A stretch of DNA of 64,000 bases from Lachnospiraceae bacterium. Its GTDB lineage: Bacteria > Bacillota > Clostridia > Lachnospirales > Lachnospiraceae. Below are positions 1-8,116 of this stretch, piece after piece; the stretch's first letter is position 1, and each line of letters opens with the position of its first letter. Under the pieces are notes generated by a model that was given only the letters and a program-made list of their open reading frames with translations, searched no databases and was not told the DNA's origin. The DNA lies in NCBI GenBank assembly GCA_017460885.1, contig JAFUAB010000022.1, positions 62,001 to 126,000 on the forward strand, in the 5' to 3' direction. The translations under genes were made by a program, and so were the position numbers.

Positions 1-230
1 CCGATAAGCTTTCGGATATACGAGGCGAAGTCAAGGAGATAGGCTGGGGTAACCAGATACGGTCGTATTTCCTCCAGCCCTACAAGATGGTCAAGGACCT
101 GAGGACCGGAGAGGAAACTGCCAATGCGGATGCTGTTCTTGACGGTGGCATTGACCTGTTTATCAATGCTTATCTCAAATGGTTAAGCGTGGGCTGTCCC
201 GAAAGAGGAGTGGTCAATGACGAGGGCTGA
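1..230 (+). CDS. prfB: Peptide chain release factor 2, C-terminal end (partial)
   Basis: Only the last 75 codons are in the window; the reading frame starts at base 3 and stops at TGA 228-230. The translation contains [10 protein letters not shown], then [20 protein letters not shown] and [13 protein letters not shown]. This is the characteristic C-terminal tail of RF2, the factor that recognises UGA and UAA stop codons and releases the finished peptide. The catalytic GGQ loop and the usual programmed frameshift site lie upstream and cannot be inspected. The tail after the INAYL segment is longer than in many RF2 proteins and ends GVVNDEG. The next gene starts inside this one, 14 nt before the stop. 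Confidence 0.93.
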   Translation, partial: DKLSDIRGEVKEIGWGNQIRSYFLQPYKMVKDLRTGEETANADAVLDGGIDLFINAYLKWLSVGCPERGVVNDEG

Positions 231-570
231 TAACAGGATGTCGTCGGCTTCACTGATCCTGGGTATCATCTCATGCATCAGTGCAGCGCTGATGACGGTA
301 TATCTGCCGTTTATATTTGGCGGTCTTTCCATTATCTGTGCGATTTTGTCCCGGGACAGATCCGGGATTCCCGATCGTAATGCAAAAGCGGGCATAACCG
401 TCAGCGTGATATCGATAGTCATCAATATTGTTGTCATTTCGGTATCGGTATATACGGTTTTTAATAATCCGGAGCAGTTTGCCATGTTCAATTCCTTGTT
501 TGAAAAATTCTACGGAATGGACTTCCGGACTTATATGGATACTTATATGAATGAAGGTCTTCACATCTGA
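217..570 (+). CDS. Small membrane protein, DUF4190-like
   Basis: A 117-aa protein with two hydrophobic stretches, roughly residues 10-45 and 58-82, separated by a polar basic loop ([15 protein letters not shown]). The pattern of a first helix pair, a short loop before [16 protein letters not shown] and a hydrophilic tail resembles DUF4190-type integral membrane proteins of unknown function. Start 217 is preferred because AAGAGGAG lies six bases upstream, inside the end of prfB, so translation is probably coupled to prfB. An alternative ATG at 238 has no comparable ribosome binding site. The stop codon lies inside the stem of a terminator. Function is unknown. Confidence 0.75.
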   Translation: MTRADNRMSSASLILGIISCISAALMTVYLPFIFGGLSIICAILSRDRSGIPDRNAKAGITVSVISIVINIVVISVSVYTVFNNPEQFAMFNSLFEKFYGMDFRTYMDTYMNEGLHI

Positions 571-596
571 TGGGAACAGAAGACCTTTATTTTTTT
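554..596 (+). terminator. Rho-independent terminator after the DUF4190-like gene
   Basis: Perfect 9-bp stem AAGGTCTTC (554-562) with GAAGACCTT (579-587), a 16-nt loop and a run of T from 586 to 596 broken by one A. The stem begins inside the coding region and the stop codon sits in the loop. This ends the prfB transcript. Confidence 0.82.
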
Positions 597-623
597 GATG
601 ACAATATCCGGACATTGTAATAT
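595..623 (+). promoter_or_regulatory. Candidate sigma-A promoter for the metalloprotease gene
   Basis: TTGATG (595-600), a 17-bp spacer and TAATAT (618-623). The -35 box overlaps the T-tract of the preceding terminator, a common compact layout. The expected start of transcription, near 630, lies inside the inverted repeat at 615-637. Confidence 0.6.
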
Positions 624-637
624 ACTATATATTACAA
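615..637. repeat. Perfect 10-3-10 inverted repeat over the -10 box (operator candidate)
   Basis: Arms TTGTAATATA (615-624) and TATATTACAA (628-637) are exact reverse complements around the centre CTA. The repeat covers the -10 box and the likely transcription start of the metalloprotease promoter. That position and symmetry fit a dimeric repressor site. The regulator is not identifiable. Confidence 0.55.
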
Positions 638-676
638 AAGTGTCTTTTGTTATTTTTTGCGAAAGGAGGGTACCGT

Positions 677-1186
677 ATGAGCATTTCCATAGGCGGCAGA
701 CTTGGATATGGTATGTGGGGTAATTTTTCCGGAGCTGCGGGCGTGAGTCCGAATGGACAGACGCAGGGCACCGGCACGATCAAAAACCCCGGCGAAGATA
801 CCAAAGTAACTCCGGGACGTAAATCATCGCCTGCCGAATGTGAGACCTGTAAGAACCGTAAGTACCAGGACGGTTCAGATGAGATGGTATCCTTCAAGAC
901 CGCTCAGCATATGGATCCGAGTGAAGCGGCCACCAGAGTACGCGCGCACGAGCAGGAGCATGTTGCCAATGCGTACGACAAGGCGGCTCAGAATAACGGC
1001 AAGGTTCTTCAGGCCAGTGTCGCGATCCATACTGCGATCTGTCCGGAATGCGGTACTACTTATGTTGCCGGCGGACTTACGACTACCAAGATCAAATACA
1101 GCGATGAATCCAATCCTTATCAAAAGGACATGAAGGCCCGGCATGCAGATGCATTGCGCGGACAGAATGTGGATATGGCTGTATAG
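677..1186 (+). CDS. Putative metalloprotease with HEQEH motif (CJM1_0395/SprA-related type)
   Basis: A 169-aa protein. A Gly-rich N-terminus is followed by CETCKNRKYQDGSDEMVSFK, a zincin signature H91-E-Q-E-H95, and a second Cys pair in CPECGTTYVAGG. The combination of a CxxC-NRKYxDGSDE block, HExEH and CPECG is what I recall for bacterial proteins named putative metalloprotease CJM1_0395 family; their substrates are unknown. There is no signal peptide or transmembrane segment, so it is probably cytoplasmic. The start at 677 is chosen because AAAGGAGGG lies just upstream; a longer frame from TTG 647 would run across that site. The gene is monocistronic or leads the following run, behind the 615-637 inverted repeat. 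Confidence 0.78.
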   Translation: MSISIGGRLGYGMWGNFSGAAGVSPNGQTQGTGTIKNPGEDTKVTPGRKSSPAECETCKNRKYQDGSDEMVSFKTAQHMDPSEAATRVRAHEQEHVANAYDKAAQNNGKVLQASVAIHTAICPECGTTYVAGGLTTTKIKYSDESNPYQKDMKARHADALRGQNVDMAV

Positions 1187-1194
1187 CTAAGAAT

Positions 1195-1956
1195 ATGAAT
1201 AAGAAATATAATCCCCCCGCTCTGCTTAAAGGACTGGCAAGAGAGAGGCTTGCCGGCAATTTCGGAGTGACAGTCAGAGCGTATATCTGGTCGAGAGTAA
1301 TAATGGTACTCATAGCATGGCTGACTATGTCCGTTTCACTATCGGATACAGGCGGTCGTGTTTTTTATGTTGTCATCTATGTGATATCTCTTATGATATC
1401 AGGGATCTTTGATGCCGGCAGTGCCTTTCTCTATCTGCATATCATCAATGGACGTAAGGCTTATCCCGGCATGATCTTCTATTGTTTCAGACACCATACC
1501 GACAGGTCGGTTCTTCTGACAGCCTATCTTTGCGTTCTCGAAACGCTGTACAGTCTGCTTTTTGCGGTATCATATATTCTGTACGGTACCAGCGGGCAGA
1601 CGGGGTATCTCGGACTGATGATCATAGGAGCGGGTATCATGTTTGCCGGATATCTGCTTGTACATGCCTTATATCTGCCCATGTACTATCTGATGCATGA
1701 TTTTCCGGATTACAGCGCTGTAGAGATCATCAGGCTGTGTCCAAAGCTGACGATGGTTAATATCGGGAGACTTGTAAGTCTCTATATCAGCCTGATCCCG
1801 CTTAAACTGCTTGAGATCCTTTCACTCGGAGTCGGAGCACCCTGGGTGGAATCATATATCAGTGCTATCGAATCGGAGTATTATATGGATCTGATGAATC
1901 CGGTCAAGGCGGTATCCGATCCGGAACCTTCGTATCACGATGGCGTAAATTATTAA
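1195..1956 (+). CDS. DUF975 family integral membrane protein
   Basis: 253 aa with about five to six hydrophobic segments. The N-terminus (LKGLARERLAGNFGVTVRAY), the helix boundaries and the late LLEILSLGVGAPWVESYISAIESEYYMDL block match the layout of DUF975 proteins, widespread multi-pass membrane proteins of Firmicutes with no assigned function. It starts 8 nt after the metalloprotease stop with only a weak upstream purine stretch, so it is probably translated from the same message. It is followed after 11 nt by thrH. Confidence 0.8.
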   Translation: MNKKYNPPALLKGLARERLAGNFGVTVRAYIWSRVIMVLIAWLTMSVSLSDTGGRVFYVVIYVISLMISGIFDAGSAFLYLHIINGRKAYPGMIFYCFRHHTDRSVLLTAYLCVLETLYSLLFAVSYILYGTSGQTGYLGLMIIGAGIMFAGYLLVHALYLPMYYLMHDFPDYSAVEIIRLCPKLTMVNIGRLVSLYISLIPLKLLEILSLGVGAPWVESYISAIESEYYMDLMNPVKAVSDPEPSYHDGVNY

Positions 1957-1967
1957 GGAGTAATGAA

Positions 1968-2570
1968 ATGGATATAGTTTGTTTGGATCTGGAGGGAGTA
2001 CTTGTTCCCGAAATATGGATAGCTTTTTCCGAAGCGACGGGTATACCCGAACTGAAGAAAACCACAAGAGATGAGCCTGATTATGATAAGCTTATGAATT
2101 TCAGGCTGAACATCTTAAGAGAACACGGACTGGGTCTGAAAGAGATACAGGATACGATCTCGACCATTGATCCTCTCCCGGGGGCTAAAGAATTTCTTGA
2201 CACCCTCAGGGCAAGGACTCAGGTTCTTATACTGAGCGATACCTTTACACAGTTTGCTTCTCCTCTTATGCAGAAGCTGGGATGGCCGACGATATTCTGC
2301 AACACGCTTGAAGTTGCCGAAGACGGGACCATTACGGGATTTAAGATGAGGTGCGAGAAATCCAAGCTGACCACGGTCAAAGCTCTGCAGAGCATCGGAT
2401 TTGATACCATATCTGCCGGTGATTCCTATAACGATCTGGGGATGATATTGAATTCCAGGGCCGGTTTTCTGTTCAGATCCACAGATCAGATACGGCATGA
2501 TTATCCGGATCTTCCTGCATTTGAAACCTATGATGAACTGCTGGATGCCATAACAGAGGTGATCGGATAA
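1968..2570 (+). CDS. thrH: Bifunctional phosphoserine phosphatase / homoserine phosphotransferase ThrH
   Basis: A 200-aa HAD-superfamily enzyme. It opens with CLDLEGVLVPEIW, where the family's nucleophile Asp and the unusual DxE pair are present. It continues with TTRDEPDYDKLMNFRL, the phosphate-binding LILSDTF motif and the metal-binding AGDSYND loop. This matches ThrH along its full length. ThrH hydrolyses phosphoserine and can pass the phosphate to homoserine, linking serine and threonine biosynthesis. AAGGAG lies 6 nt before the ATG. Its stop codon directly abuts the start of the next gene. The downstream ridA suggests a threonine/serine-related unit. Confidence 0.93.
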   Translation: MDIVCLDLEGVLVPEIWIAFSEATGIPELKKTTRDEPDYDKLMNFRLNILREHGLGLKEIQDTISTIDPLPGAKEFLDTLRARTQVLILSDTFTQFASPLMQKLGWPTIFCNTLEVAEDGTITGFKMRCEKSKLTTVKALQSIGFDTISAGDSYNDLGMILNSRAGFLFRSTDQIRHDYPDLPAFETYDELLDAITEVIG

Positions 2571-2813
2571 ATGATAAGACCCATGGTTTTCAAAATGGAG
2601 AGGCCGGGATTACTCGCAGAGGGAGATAAGATCCATGTCAGCGAGGGCTCGCTTCCGACAAGCTACTACTATACAATAGACCCGGCATTGGCCATGTCGG
2701 GGAATATTCCGATCAGAGAGCGTATGTTTGCAAGAGACGGGGTAGTAACGGGGATCGAAGTGAACGCCAGAGGTTATTATGTAACGGCAGAATTTGAGGA
2801 GGAAGACAAATGA
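2571..2813 (+). CDS. Conserved-looking 80-aa protein of unknown function
   Basis: I do not recognise this protein. It is 80 aa, soluble and acidic at the end (EFEEEDK), with no cysteine and no membrane segment. It starts on the base after the thrH stop, and its TGA overlaps the ridA ATG, so it is locked between two metabolic genes by translational coupling. That placement argues that it is real and works with them. The pattern of VSEGSLPTSYYY and VTGIEVNARGYYVTAEF suggests a small beta-rich fold, but this is a guess. Confidence 0.7.
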   Translation: MIRPMVFKMERPGLLAEGDKIHVSEGSLPTSYYYTIDPALAMSGNIPIRERMFARDGVVTGIEVNARGYYVTAEFEEEDK

Positions 2814-3187
2814 TCAAGACGGTTTCCACGGATAAGGCACCTGCAGCTATAGGTCCTTATTCACAGGCAAAGATAGCAGGTGATTTTTTATTCGCTTCGG
2901 GACAGATCCCGATCATTCCGGAGTCCGGAGAGACAGAGGAAGGGGATATCACGGCTCAGGCACACCGCTCGATACGTAACGTGGGCGAGATCCTTAAGAG
3001 CGCCGGCGCGGATTATTCCAAGGTCGTCAAGACAACCTGCTTCCTTGCCGATATGAATGATTTCGGTGCATTTAATTCCGTATATGAACAGTATTTCACA
3101 GATAAACCCGCGAGAAGCTGTGTGGCGGTCAGGACACTGCCCAAAAATGTACTGTGTGAAGTTGAAGTTATCGCATATCTGGGATAA
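2810..3187 (+). CDS. ridA: RidA family reactive enamine/imine deaminase
   Basis: 125 aa, the usual length for the YjgF/YER057c/UK114 family. It has the N-terminal APAAIGPYSQAK signature, FASGQIPIIPESGE, the KTTCFLADMNDFGAFNSVYEQYF stretch and the PARSCVAV block carrying the conserved arginine that binds the substrate carboxylate. RidA hydrolyses 2-aminoacrylate and other enamines released by PLP enzymes such as threonine/serine dehydratase, protecting those enzymes. The start overlaps the preceding stop in an ATGA arrangement. Neighbouring thrH fits a role in serine/threonine metabolism. Confidence 0.95.
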   Translation: MIKTVSTDKAPAAIGPYSQAKIAGDFLFASGQIPIIPESGETEEGDITAQAHRSIRNVGEILKSAGADYSKVVKTTCFLADMNDFGAFNSVYEQYFTDKPARSCVAVRTLPKNVLCEVEVIAYLG

Positions 3188-3200
3188 GTACTGTTAAATA

Positions 3201-3494
3201 ATGAATGTTATTCTTTGGATAGGAATATATCTGGCAGCGGTTAATCTGCTTGGCTTTTTGATGATGGGGGTCGATAAGAGCAAGGCACGCCGCAGAGCAT
3301 GGAGAATTCCCGAAGCGCATCTGTTTCTGATCGCGCTTATCGGTGGTTCCTTCGGTACAACGATGGGTATGTTGCTGTTCAGGCATAAGACCAAACACTG
3401 GTATTTCGTATATGGCATGCCGGCAATACTGATCATTCAGTTGGTTCTGGTAGTCATTCTTTATCTGTCTCCGCTTCAGATCGCTCTTTTCTGA
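3201..3494 (+). CDS. DUF1294 small membrane protein
   Basis: 97 aa. Helix 1 is at about residues 3-22, followed by the motif GVDKSKARRRAWRIPEAHLFLIALIGGSFGTTMGM, of which the core pieces are DKSKA, RIPE and GG..G. Then come RHKTKH and a C-terminal helix. This is the DUF1294 signature, found alone or fused to cold-shock domains; function unknown. It follows ridA after 13 nt. Confidence 0.88.
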   Translation: MNVILWIGIYLAAVNLLGFLMMGVDKSKARRRAWRIPEAHLFLIALIGGSFGTTMGMLLFRHKTKHWYFVYGMPAILIIQLVLVVILYLSPLQIALF

Positions 3495-3520
3495 TTACGG
3501 AACATGATTATGGGGGAGAT

Positions 3521-4228
3521 ATGCATATTGCTGTATGTATGGATACTGCACCGGACAGGAAGCAGCTGGAACGTTTATTAGGCAGGAGTGCGGACAGAAG
3601 GATCGCAGCTGATCCCGATGTACCATATTACGTCCAGGCTTATGGCAATAAGGAAGCCTTGCTTGCCAGGCCTTTTCTTTACGATCTGTTTTTCATAGAT
3701 CTGTTACACGGTGATATGAACAGCATAGAACTGATACGTACGCTGCGCGGACAGGGCGTGACGGCAACTATCTGTCTGTGCCCCGGGGAGGTCGATCTGT
3801 CGGGGGAACTTACGGATGAGGATAAGGTTCTGATCCTGAGACAGCCTGTCAGGGTTGAGGAACTGGAGCATATACTTGATATAGCTCTGGAAGAGCAGCT
3901 TGCGCGTGAACCTAAGATCGATATCCGATCAAATACCGAAACGGTACATGTCAGGGAAGATGAATTTATGTATGCGGAGCAGCTGAAGGATATGATCGCG
4001 GTCCATCTGACTGACGGAAGAGAGATAATATGTTCTGAACTTCTGGAAAATTTCGCTGCGAGAACCGAGAGTTTTTCGAATATATTTTATCTGCCGGATG
4101 ATCTGGTCGCACACAGACAGGCAATCGGTGAGACCCGCTTTGGAAGCGTTGTGCTCACCGACGGGAAAAAATTCAAGGTTTCCCGCCGGTGGCTTAAATA
4201 CATGGAATCCGTTATCTACGGACGCTGA
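3521..4228 (+). CDS. LytTR-type response regulator with degenerate receiver
   Basis: 235 aa. Residues 1-120 look like a CheY-type receiver: acidic D8/D12 and a potential phosphoacceptor D60 in LFFIDLLHGD. The Ser/Thr expected after the fourth strand reads CLCPG, and the conserved Lys-Pro is Gln-Pro (RQP near residue 108), so phosphorylation signalling may be altered. Residues about 133-232 form a LytTR DNA-binding domain (IDIRSNTETVHVREDEF, FYLPDDLVAHR, LTDGKKFKVSRR). GGGGGAG precedes the ATG. No partner histidine kinase is adjacent. The gene ends 7 nt from the convergent argG stop with no terminator visible between them. Confidence 0.82.
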   Translation: MHIAVCMDTAPDRKQLERLLGRSADRRIAADPDVPYYVQAYGNKEALLARPFLYDLFFIDLLHGDMNSIELIRTLRGQGVTATICLCPGEVDLSGELTDEDKVLILRQPVRVEELEHILDIALEEQLAREPKIDIRSNTETVHVREDEFMYAEQLKDMIAVHLTDGREIICSELLENFAARTESFSNIFYLPDDLVAHRQAIGETRFGSVVLTDGKKFKVSRRWLKYMESVIYGR

Positions 4229-4235
4229 GGACGAC

Positions 4236-5453
4236 TTATTTGCCGTTTACCTCCTGCATCTTCATAGCTCTTACCTTGCATGAAAGACCAAAGAGATTGA
4301 TAAATCCTTCGGCATCATGGTGATCATAGAGGTCGCCCGTGGTAAAGGAAGCTATCGATTCGTTGTACAGTGAGTAGGGTGATGTGGTGCCGGCCTTGAT
4401 GATATTGCCCTTGTAGAGCTTAAACTTTACTTCACCCGTTACATACTGCTGTGTTGTCTCTATAAATGCCTGTACGGCTTCGCGAAGGGGAGTGAACCAT
4501 TTGCCCTCGTATACGATCTGGGCAAACAGATTACCCATTTCTTCCTTGACTCTGTAGGTATCTCTGTCAAGGATCAGCTCCTCGAGCTGCTGATGTGCCT
4601 CGTACAGTATGGTTCCGCCGGGTGTTTCGTATACGCCGCGGCTCTTCATTCCGACAACCCTGTTCTCTACGATATCCACGATACCGATGCCGTGCTTTCC
4701 GCCTAACTCGTTGAGCTTCCTGATGATATCGGAAACCTTCATCTTTTCACCGTTTATGGATACCGGAACGCCCTTTTCGAAGGTCATGGTCACGTACTCA
4801 CCCTCATCCGGAGCCTTGTCGGGAGTTACGCCGAGTACGAGCAGATGCTCGAAGTTCGGCTCGTTGGAGGGATCCTCCAGCTCAAGTCCCTCGTGGCTGA
4901 TATGCCAGAGATTGCGGTCGCGGCTGTAAGAGCTTGAGGCATCAAAAGGAAGATGAATGCCGTGCTGCTTACAGTATTCGATCTCTTCCTCACGAGAATT
5001 CATTGTCCACTTGTCATCACGCCATGCGGCGATTATCTTGAGATCGGGAGCAAGTGACTTGATACCAAGTTCAAATCTGATCTGATCATTGCCCTTGCCC
5101 GTGGCTCCGTGACAGATCGCCGTTGCGCCTTCCTTACGTGCTATCTCGACCAGTCTCTTGGCGATTGCGGGACGGGCCATGCTGGTGCCCAGCAGATACT
5201 TGTTCTCGTATACTGCATGTGCCTGCACACAGGGAACGATATACTCGTCGGCAAATATGTCCGTCAGATCCTCGATATAGAGCTTTTCCGCTCCGGATGC
5301 CCTGGCACGTTCATCGAGTCCGTCCAGCTCGGCACCCTGTCCGCAGTCTACGCAGACACATATAACTTCATAATCATAGTTTTCCTTGAGCCAGGGAATG
5401 ATCGCGGTGGTATCCAGACCGCCCGAATACGCCAGTACTACTTTCTCTTTCAT
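4236..5453 (-). CDS. argG: Argininosuccinate synthase
   Basis: 405 aa on the minus strand. It begins KVVLAYSGGLDTTAIIPWL, the ATP-pyrophosphatase P-loop, and contains CHGATGKGNDQIRFE and the SSYSRDRNLWHISHEGLELEDP substrate-binding stretch. The enzyme joins citrulline and aspartate with ATP to give argininosuccinate, the penultimate step to arginine. GGAGGAG sits 8 nt before the ATG. It is divergent from argC across 167 bp, so the two arginine transcripts probably share control in that interval. Length and motifs are normal. argH is not in the window. Confidence 0.97.
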   Translation of the reverse strand: MKEKVVLAYSGGLDTTAIIPWLKENYDYEVICVCVDCGQGAELDGLDERARASGAEKLYIEDLTDIFADEYIVPCVQAHAVYENKYLLGTSMARPAIAKRLVEIARKEGATAICHGATGKGNDQIRFELGIKSLAPDLKIIAAWRDDKWTMNSREEEIEYCKQHGIHLPFDASSSYSRDRNLWHISHEGLELEDPSNEPNFEHLLVLGVTPDKAPDEGEYVTMTFEKGVPVSINGEKMKVSDIIRKLNELGGKHGIGIVDIVENRVVGMKSRGVYETPGGTILYEAHQQLEELILDRDTYRVKEEMGNLFAQIVYEGKWFTPLREAVQAFIETTQQYVTGEVKFKLYKGNIIKAGTTSPYSLYNESIASFTTGDLYDHHDAEGFINLFGLSCKVRAMKMQEVNGK

Positions 5454-5551
5454 TTGAATTCTCCTCCATATATGTTATCGGGTAAAATTACGCTAAGCAA
5501 TAATATACAACAAGCGGACAGAGGTATGCAAGGAATTTCAGCCATAATTAC

Positions 5552-5580
5552 TTGAATAAAGCTATTAAATCGGATATATT
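5552..5580 (+). promoter_or_regulatory. Candidate argC operon promoter in the argG-argC divergent region
   Basis: TTGAAT (5552-5557), a 17-bp spacer and TATATT (5575-5580), with the argC ATG 40 bp further on. The region around 5543-5570 is AT-rich with TTGAATAA- and TATTAAAT-like half elements resembling an ARG box, but the match is not close enough to call an ArgR site. Confidence 0.6.
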
Positions 5581-5620
5581 TAAGAGTGGCATTTTTGTAT
5601 CGTTATGAGAGAGGAATAAT

Positions 5621-6667
5621 ATGATCAGGGCAGGAATAGTGGGAGCTACGGGATATGCCGGTGCGGAGCTCGTCAGGATACTGAGCAGACATCCCGGGGT
5701 TGAGATCGTGTTTTTGGGATCGCGGGGATTCGCGGGTCAGCGTTTTTCGGATATTTACGGCAATATGCGGGGTATCGAGGACGGTATCTGCGAGGATGAC
5801 GGAGATCCCTCTTTTATTGGAGAGCTTGCCGACAAAGCGGATGTTATTTTTACCGCGACACCGCAGGGAGTATGTGCGACGCTGGTAAATGACGAGGTTT
5901 TGCAAAAGACGCGTATCATAGATCTTTCCGCCGATTTCCGGATAAAGGATGTAAGCATTTACGAGAAGTGGTACGGGATCAGGCATGCGGCTCCCGGGTA
6001 TATAGATGAGGCAGTATACGGGCTGTGCGAGATCAACAGGAAAAAGGTTCGTGATGCACGCATCGTTGCCAATCCCGGCTGCTATACCACATGTTCCATC
6101 CTGACGGCTTATCCTCTTGTCAAAGCCGGTCTGATCGATCCCTCAACGCTGATAGTAGACGCCAAAAGCGGTACTTCGGGAGCGGGCAGAGGTGCAAAGG
6201 TTGCAAACCTGTTCTGCGAGGTCAATGAAAGCATCAAACCATACGGAGTTGCCACACACAGACATACTCCCGAGATCGAGGAACAGCTGGGATATGCCTG
6301 CGGCCGTAATATTACGATAAGCTTTACACCGCATCTGGTGCCTATGGACAGAGGGATACTGGCCACCGAATATGCCTCCCTGGTCAAAAAACCGGACGGT
6401 TCACTCCCGTCCGCAGAAGAGATACGAGAGGCTTATGAGGATGCATTCGGATCGGAGCATTTCATCAGACTTCTCGGAGACGGAGCGGTACCTGAGACAC
6501 GATGGGTCAAAGATACTAATTACACCGATATAGGTTTTAAGATCGATGAACGTACCGGGCGCATAGTTATGATGGGCGCTCTTGATAATATCGTAAAGGG
6601 CGCGGCCGGACAGGCGGTGCAGAACATGAACATAATGTTTGGTTTTGATGAAGCGATGAGCCTGTGA
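5621..6667 (+). CDS. argC: N-acetyl-gamma-glutamyl-phosphate reductase
   Basis: 348 aa. It has the N-terminal NADP-binding stretch AGIVGATGYAGAELVR, ATPQGVC, and the catalytic cysteine C154 in VANPGCYTT, followed by DAKSGTSGAGR and the catalytic-histidine region THRHTPEIEE. It reduces N-acetylglutamyl phosphate to the semialdehyde, step 3 of arginine synthesis. AGAGAGGAA lies just upstream of the ATG. The next gene begins 23 nt after the stop, and the frame upstream of its ATG overlaps argC. Confidence 0.97.
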   Translation: MIRAGIVGATGYAGAELVRILSRHPGVEIVFLGSRGFAGQRFSDIYGNMRGIEDGICEDDGDPSFIGELADKADVIFTATPQGVCATLVNDEVLQKTRIIDLSADFRIKDVSIYEKWYGIRHAAPGYIDEAVYGLCEINRKKVRDARIVANPGCYTTCSILTAYPLVKAGLIDPSTLIVDAKSGTSGAGRGAKVANLFCEVNESIKPYGVATHRHTPEIEEQLGYACGRNITISFTPHLVPMDRGILATEYASLVKKPDGSLPSAEEIREAYEDAFGSEHFIRLLGDGAVPETRWVKDTNYTDIGFKIDERTGRIVMMGALDNIVKGAAGQAVQNMNIMFGFDEAMSL

Positions 6668-6690
6668 TCATCATAAGACGGAGACAGATC

Positions 6691-7137
6691 ATGACGATCA
6701 GACCGATGACAAAAGAAGATTATGCCAGGGTAAAGGATCTCTGGATGAGTATCAGGGGCTTTGCCATCAGAAGCATAGACGATTCACGCGAGGGAGTGGA
6801 AAGATTCATAGACCGAAATCCCGGCTTGAGCGTCGTTGCGGAGGAGGAAGGCGAGATAGTCGGCGCTATACTGTGCGGACATGACGGCCGCCGGGGCTGC
6901 CTTTATCATGTGTGTGTGCGTGAGGGCTGGAGAAGACGCGGGATAGGCAAGTCCATGGTGGTCCATTGCATGGAGGCCCTGAGAAGAGAGCGTATCAACA
7001 AGGTTTCTCTTATCGCGTTCACTGTCAATGACGTGGGAAACGCATTCTGGAATGAGATCGGCTGGATGAGGCGCATGGATCTGAATTATTACGATTTTAC
7101 TTTAAATGAAGAAAATATTACCGCTTTCAACAGCTGA
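6691..7137 (+). CDS. GNAT family N-acetyltransferase within the arginine operon
   Basis: 148 aa from ATG 6691, with GGAGA upstream. A GTG at 6664 would add nine residues (IIIRRRQ) but has no ribosome binding site. The body has the GNAT acetyl-CoA signature VREGWRRRGIGKSMV after LSVVAEEEGEIVGAILCGHDGRRGCLYHV, and ends with a GNAFWNEIGWMRR segment; it resembles the YpeA-like branch. It sits where argJ stands in many clostridial argC-J-B-D clusters, which raises the possibility that it supplies N-acetylglutamate. That is inference from position; a substrate cannot be read from the sequence. Confidence 0.85.
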   Translation: MTIRPMTKEDYARVKDLWMSIRGFAIRSIDDSREGVERFIDRNPGLSVVAEEEGEIVGAILCGHDGRRGCLYHVCVREGWRRRGIGKSMVVHCMEALRRERINKVSLIAFTVNDVGNAFWNEIGWMRRMDLNYYDFTLNEENITAFNS

Positions 7138-7196
7138 TGCGATATGGGTAAAGCTCATTAAAGCGTATTGATCGCGGATTTAAGGAGACCTGGTAA

Positions 7197-8114
7197 ATGG
7201 AAAACAAGGAAATGTCACGGATAATGGCCAAGGCAGAGGTTCTTATAGAGGCACTGCCTTATATACAGCAGTTTAACCGTAAGATCATCGTGGTCAAGTA
7301 CGGCGGGTCGGCCATGGCCAACGAAGAGCTTCAGAGGAATGTCATCGAGGATGTGACCCTGCTCAAGCTGGTCGGATTTAAGCCGATCATCGTTCACGGC
7401 GGAGGCAAGGAGATCAGCCGCTGGGTAGATAAGGCGGGCATGGAAGCCAGATTCGTGAACGGTCTTCGTGTGACCGACGAAGCTACCATGGAGATAGCTG
7501 AGATGGTACTTGGCAAGGTAAACAAGAATCTGGTCCGTATGGTTGAAGAGCTTGGCGTCAGGGCAGTGGGGATCAGCGGCAAGGACGGAGGTCTGCTCAG
7601 GGTTAAAAAGCGTATGCCCGGCGGAGAGGACATAGGCTTTGTCGGAGAGGTGACGGATGTCGACCCGAAGATCCTGTACGATCTGCTCGAAAAGGATTTC
7701 CTGCCTATAGTTGCTCCCATCGGAATGGATGACGAGTTCAATACATACAATATCAATGCTGATGATGCGGCCTGTGCGGTTGCAACGGCGGTCGGAGCTG
7801 AGAAGCTTGCATTTCTGACTGATATCGAGGGTCTGTATAAGGATATAAATGACAAGTCAACATTTATTTCAAGACTCAGCGCCTCTCAGGCAGACAGTCT
7901 GATAAACGATGGGTGGATAGGAGGAGGCATGCTTCCGAAGCTTAACAACTGTACTACGGCCATCCGTTCGGGTGTCAAGAGGGTTCATATACTGGACGGA
8001 CGTATAGCCCACTGTCTGCTGCTTGAGATATTTACCAATGAAGGTATCGGAACGGCAATCGTTGCCGACGAAGACGAGATATCTGCTGCCGGATCAGTGT
8101 TAAAGAGGGGTTGA
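7197..8114 (+). CDS. argB: Acetylglutamate kinase
   Basis: 305 aa of the amino-acid kinase family. Diagnostic parts are [52 protein letters not shown] and [29 protein letters not shown]. It phosphorylates N-acetylglutamate, step 2 of arginine synthesis. AAGGAG lies 10 nt before the ATG. An N-terminal extension of about 20 residues ([18 protein letters not shown]) is like the helix present in arginine-inhibited hexameric enzymes, which hints at feedback control. It ends 2 nt before argD. Confidence 0.97.
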   Translation: MENKEMSRIMAKAEVLIEALPYIQQFNRKIIVVKYGGSAMANEELQRNVIEDVTLLKLVGFKPIIVHGGGKEISRWVDKAGMEARFVNGLRVTDEATMEIAEMVLGKVNKNLVRMVEELGVRAVGISGKDGGLLRVKKRMPGGEDIGFVGEVTDVDPKILYDLLEKDFLPIVAPIGMDDEFNTYNINADDAACAVATAVGAEKLAFLTDIEGLYKDINDKSTFISRLSASQADSLINDGWIGGGMLPKLNNCTTAIRSGVKRVHILDGRIAHCLLLEIFTNEGIGTAIVADEDEISAAGSVLKRG

Positions 8115-8116
8115 TC

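Noticed and set aside
5454-5620. An ArgR operator (ARG box) or a T-box leader in the argG-argC interval
   Set aside because: Only partial half-site resemblance at 5543-5570 and no T-box core or specifier structure was seen, so no site is called.
7394-7855. A long open frame on the strand opposite argB
   Set aside because: It lies wholly within a confident gene, has no ribosome binding site and gives a Ser/Pro-rich translation typical of a shadow frame.
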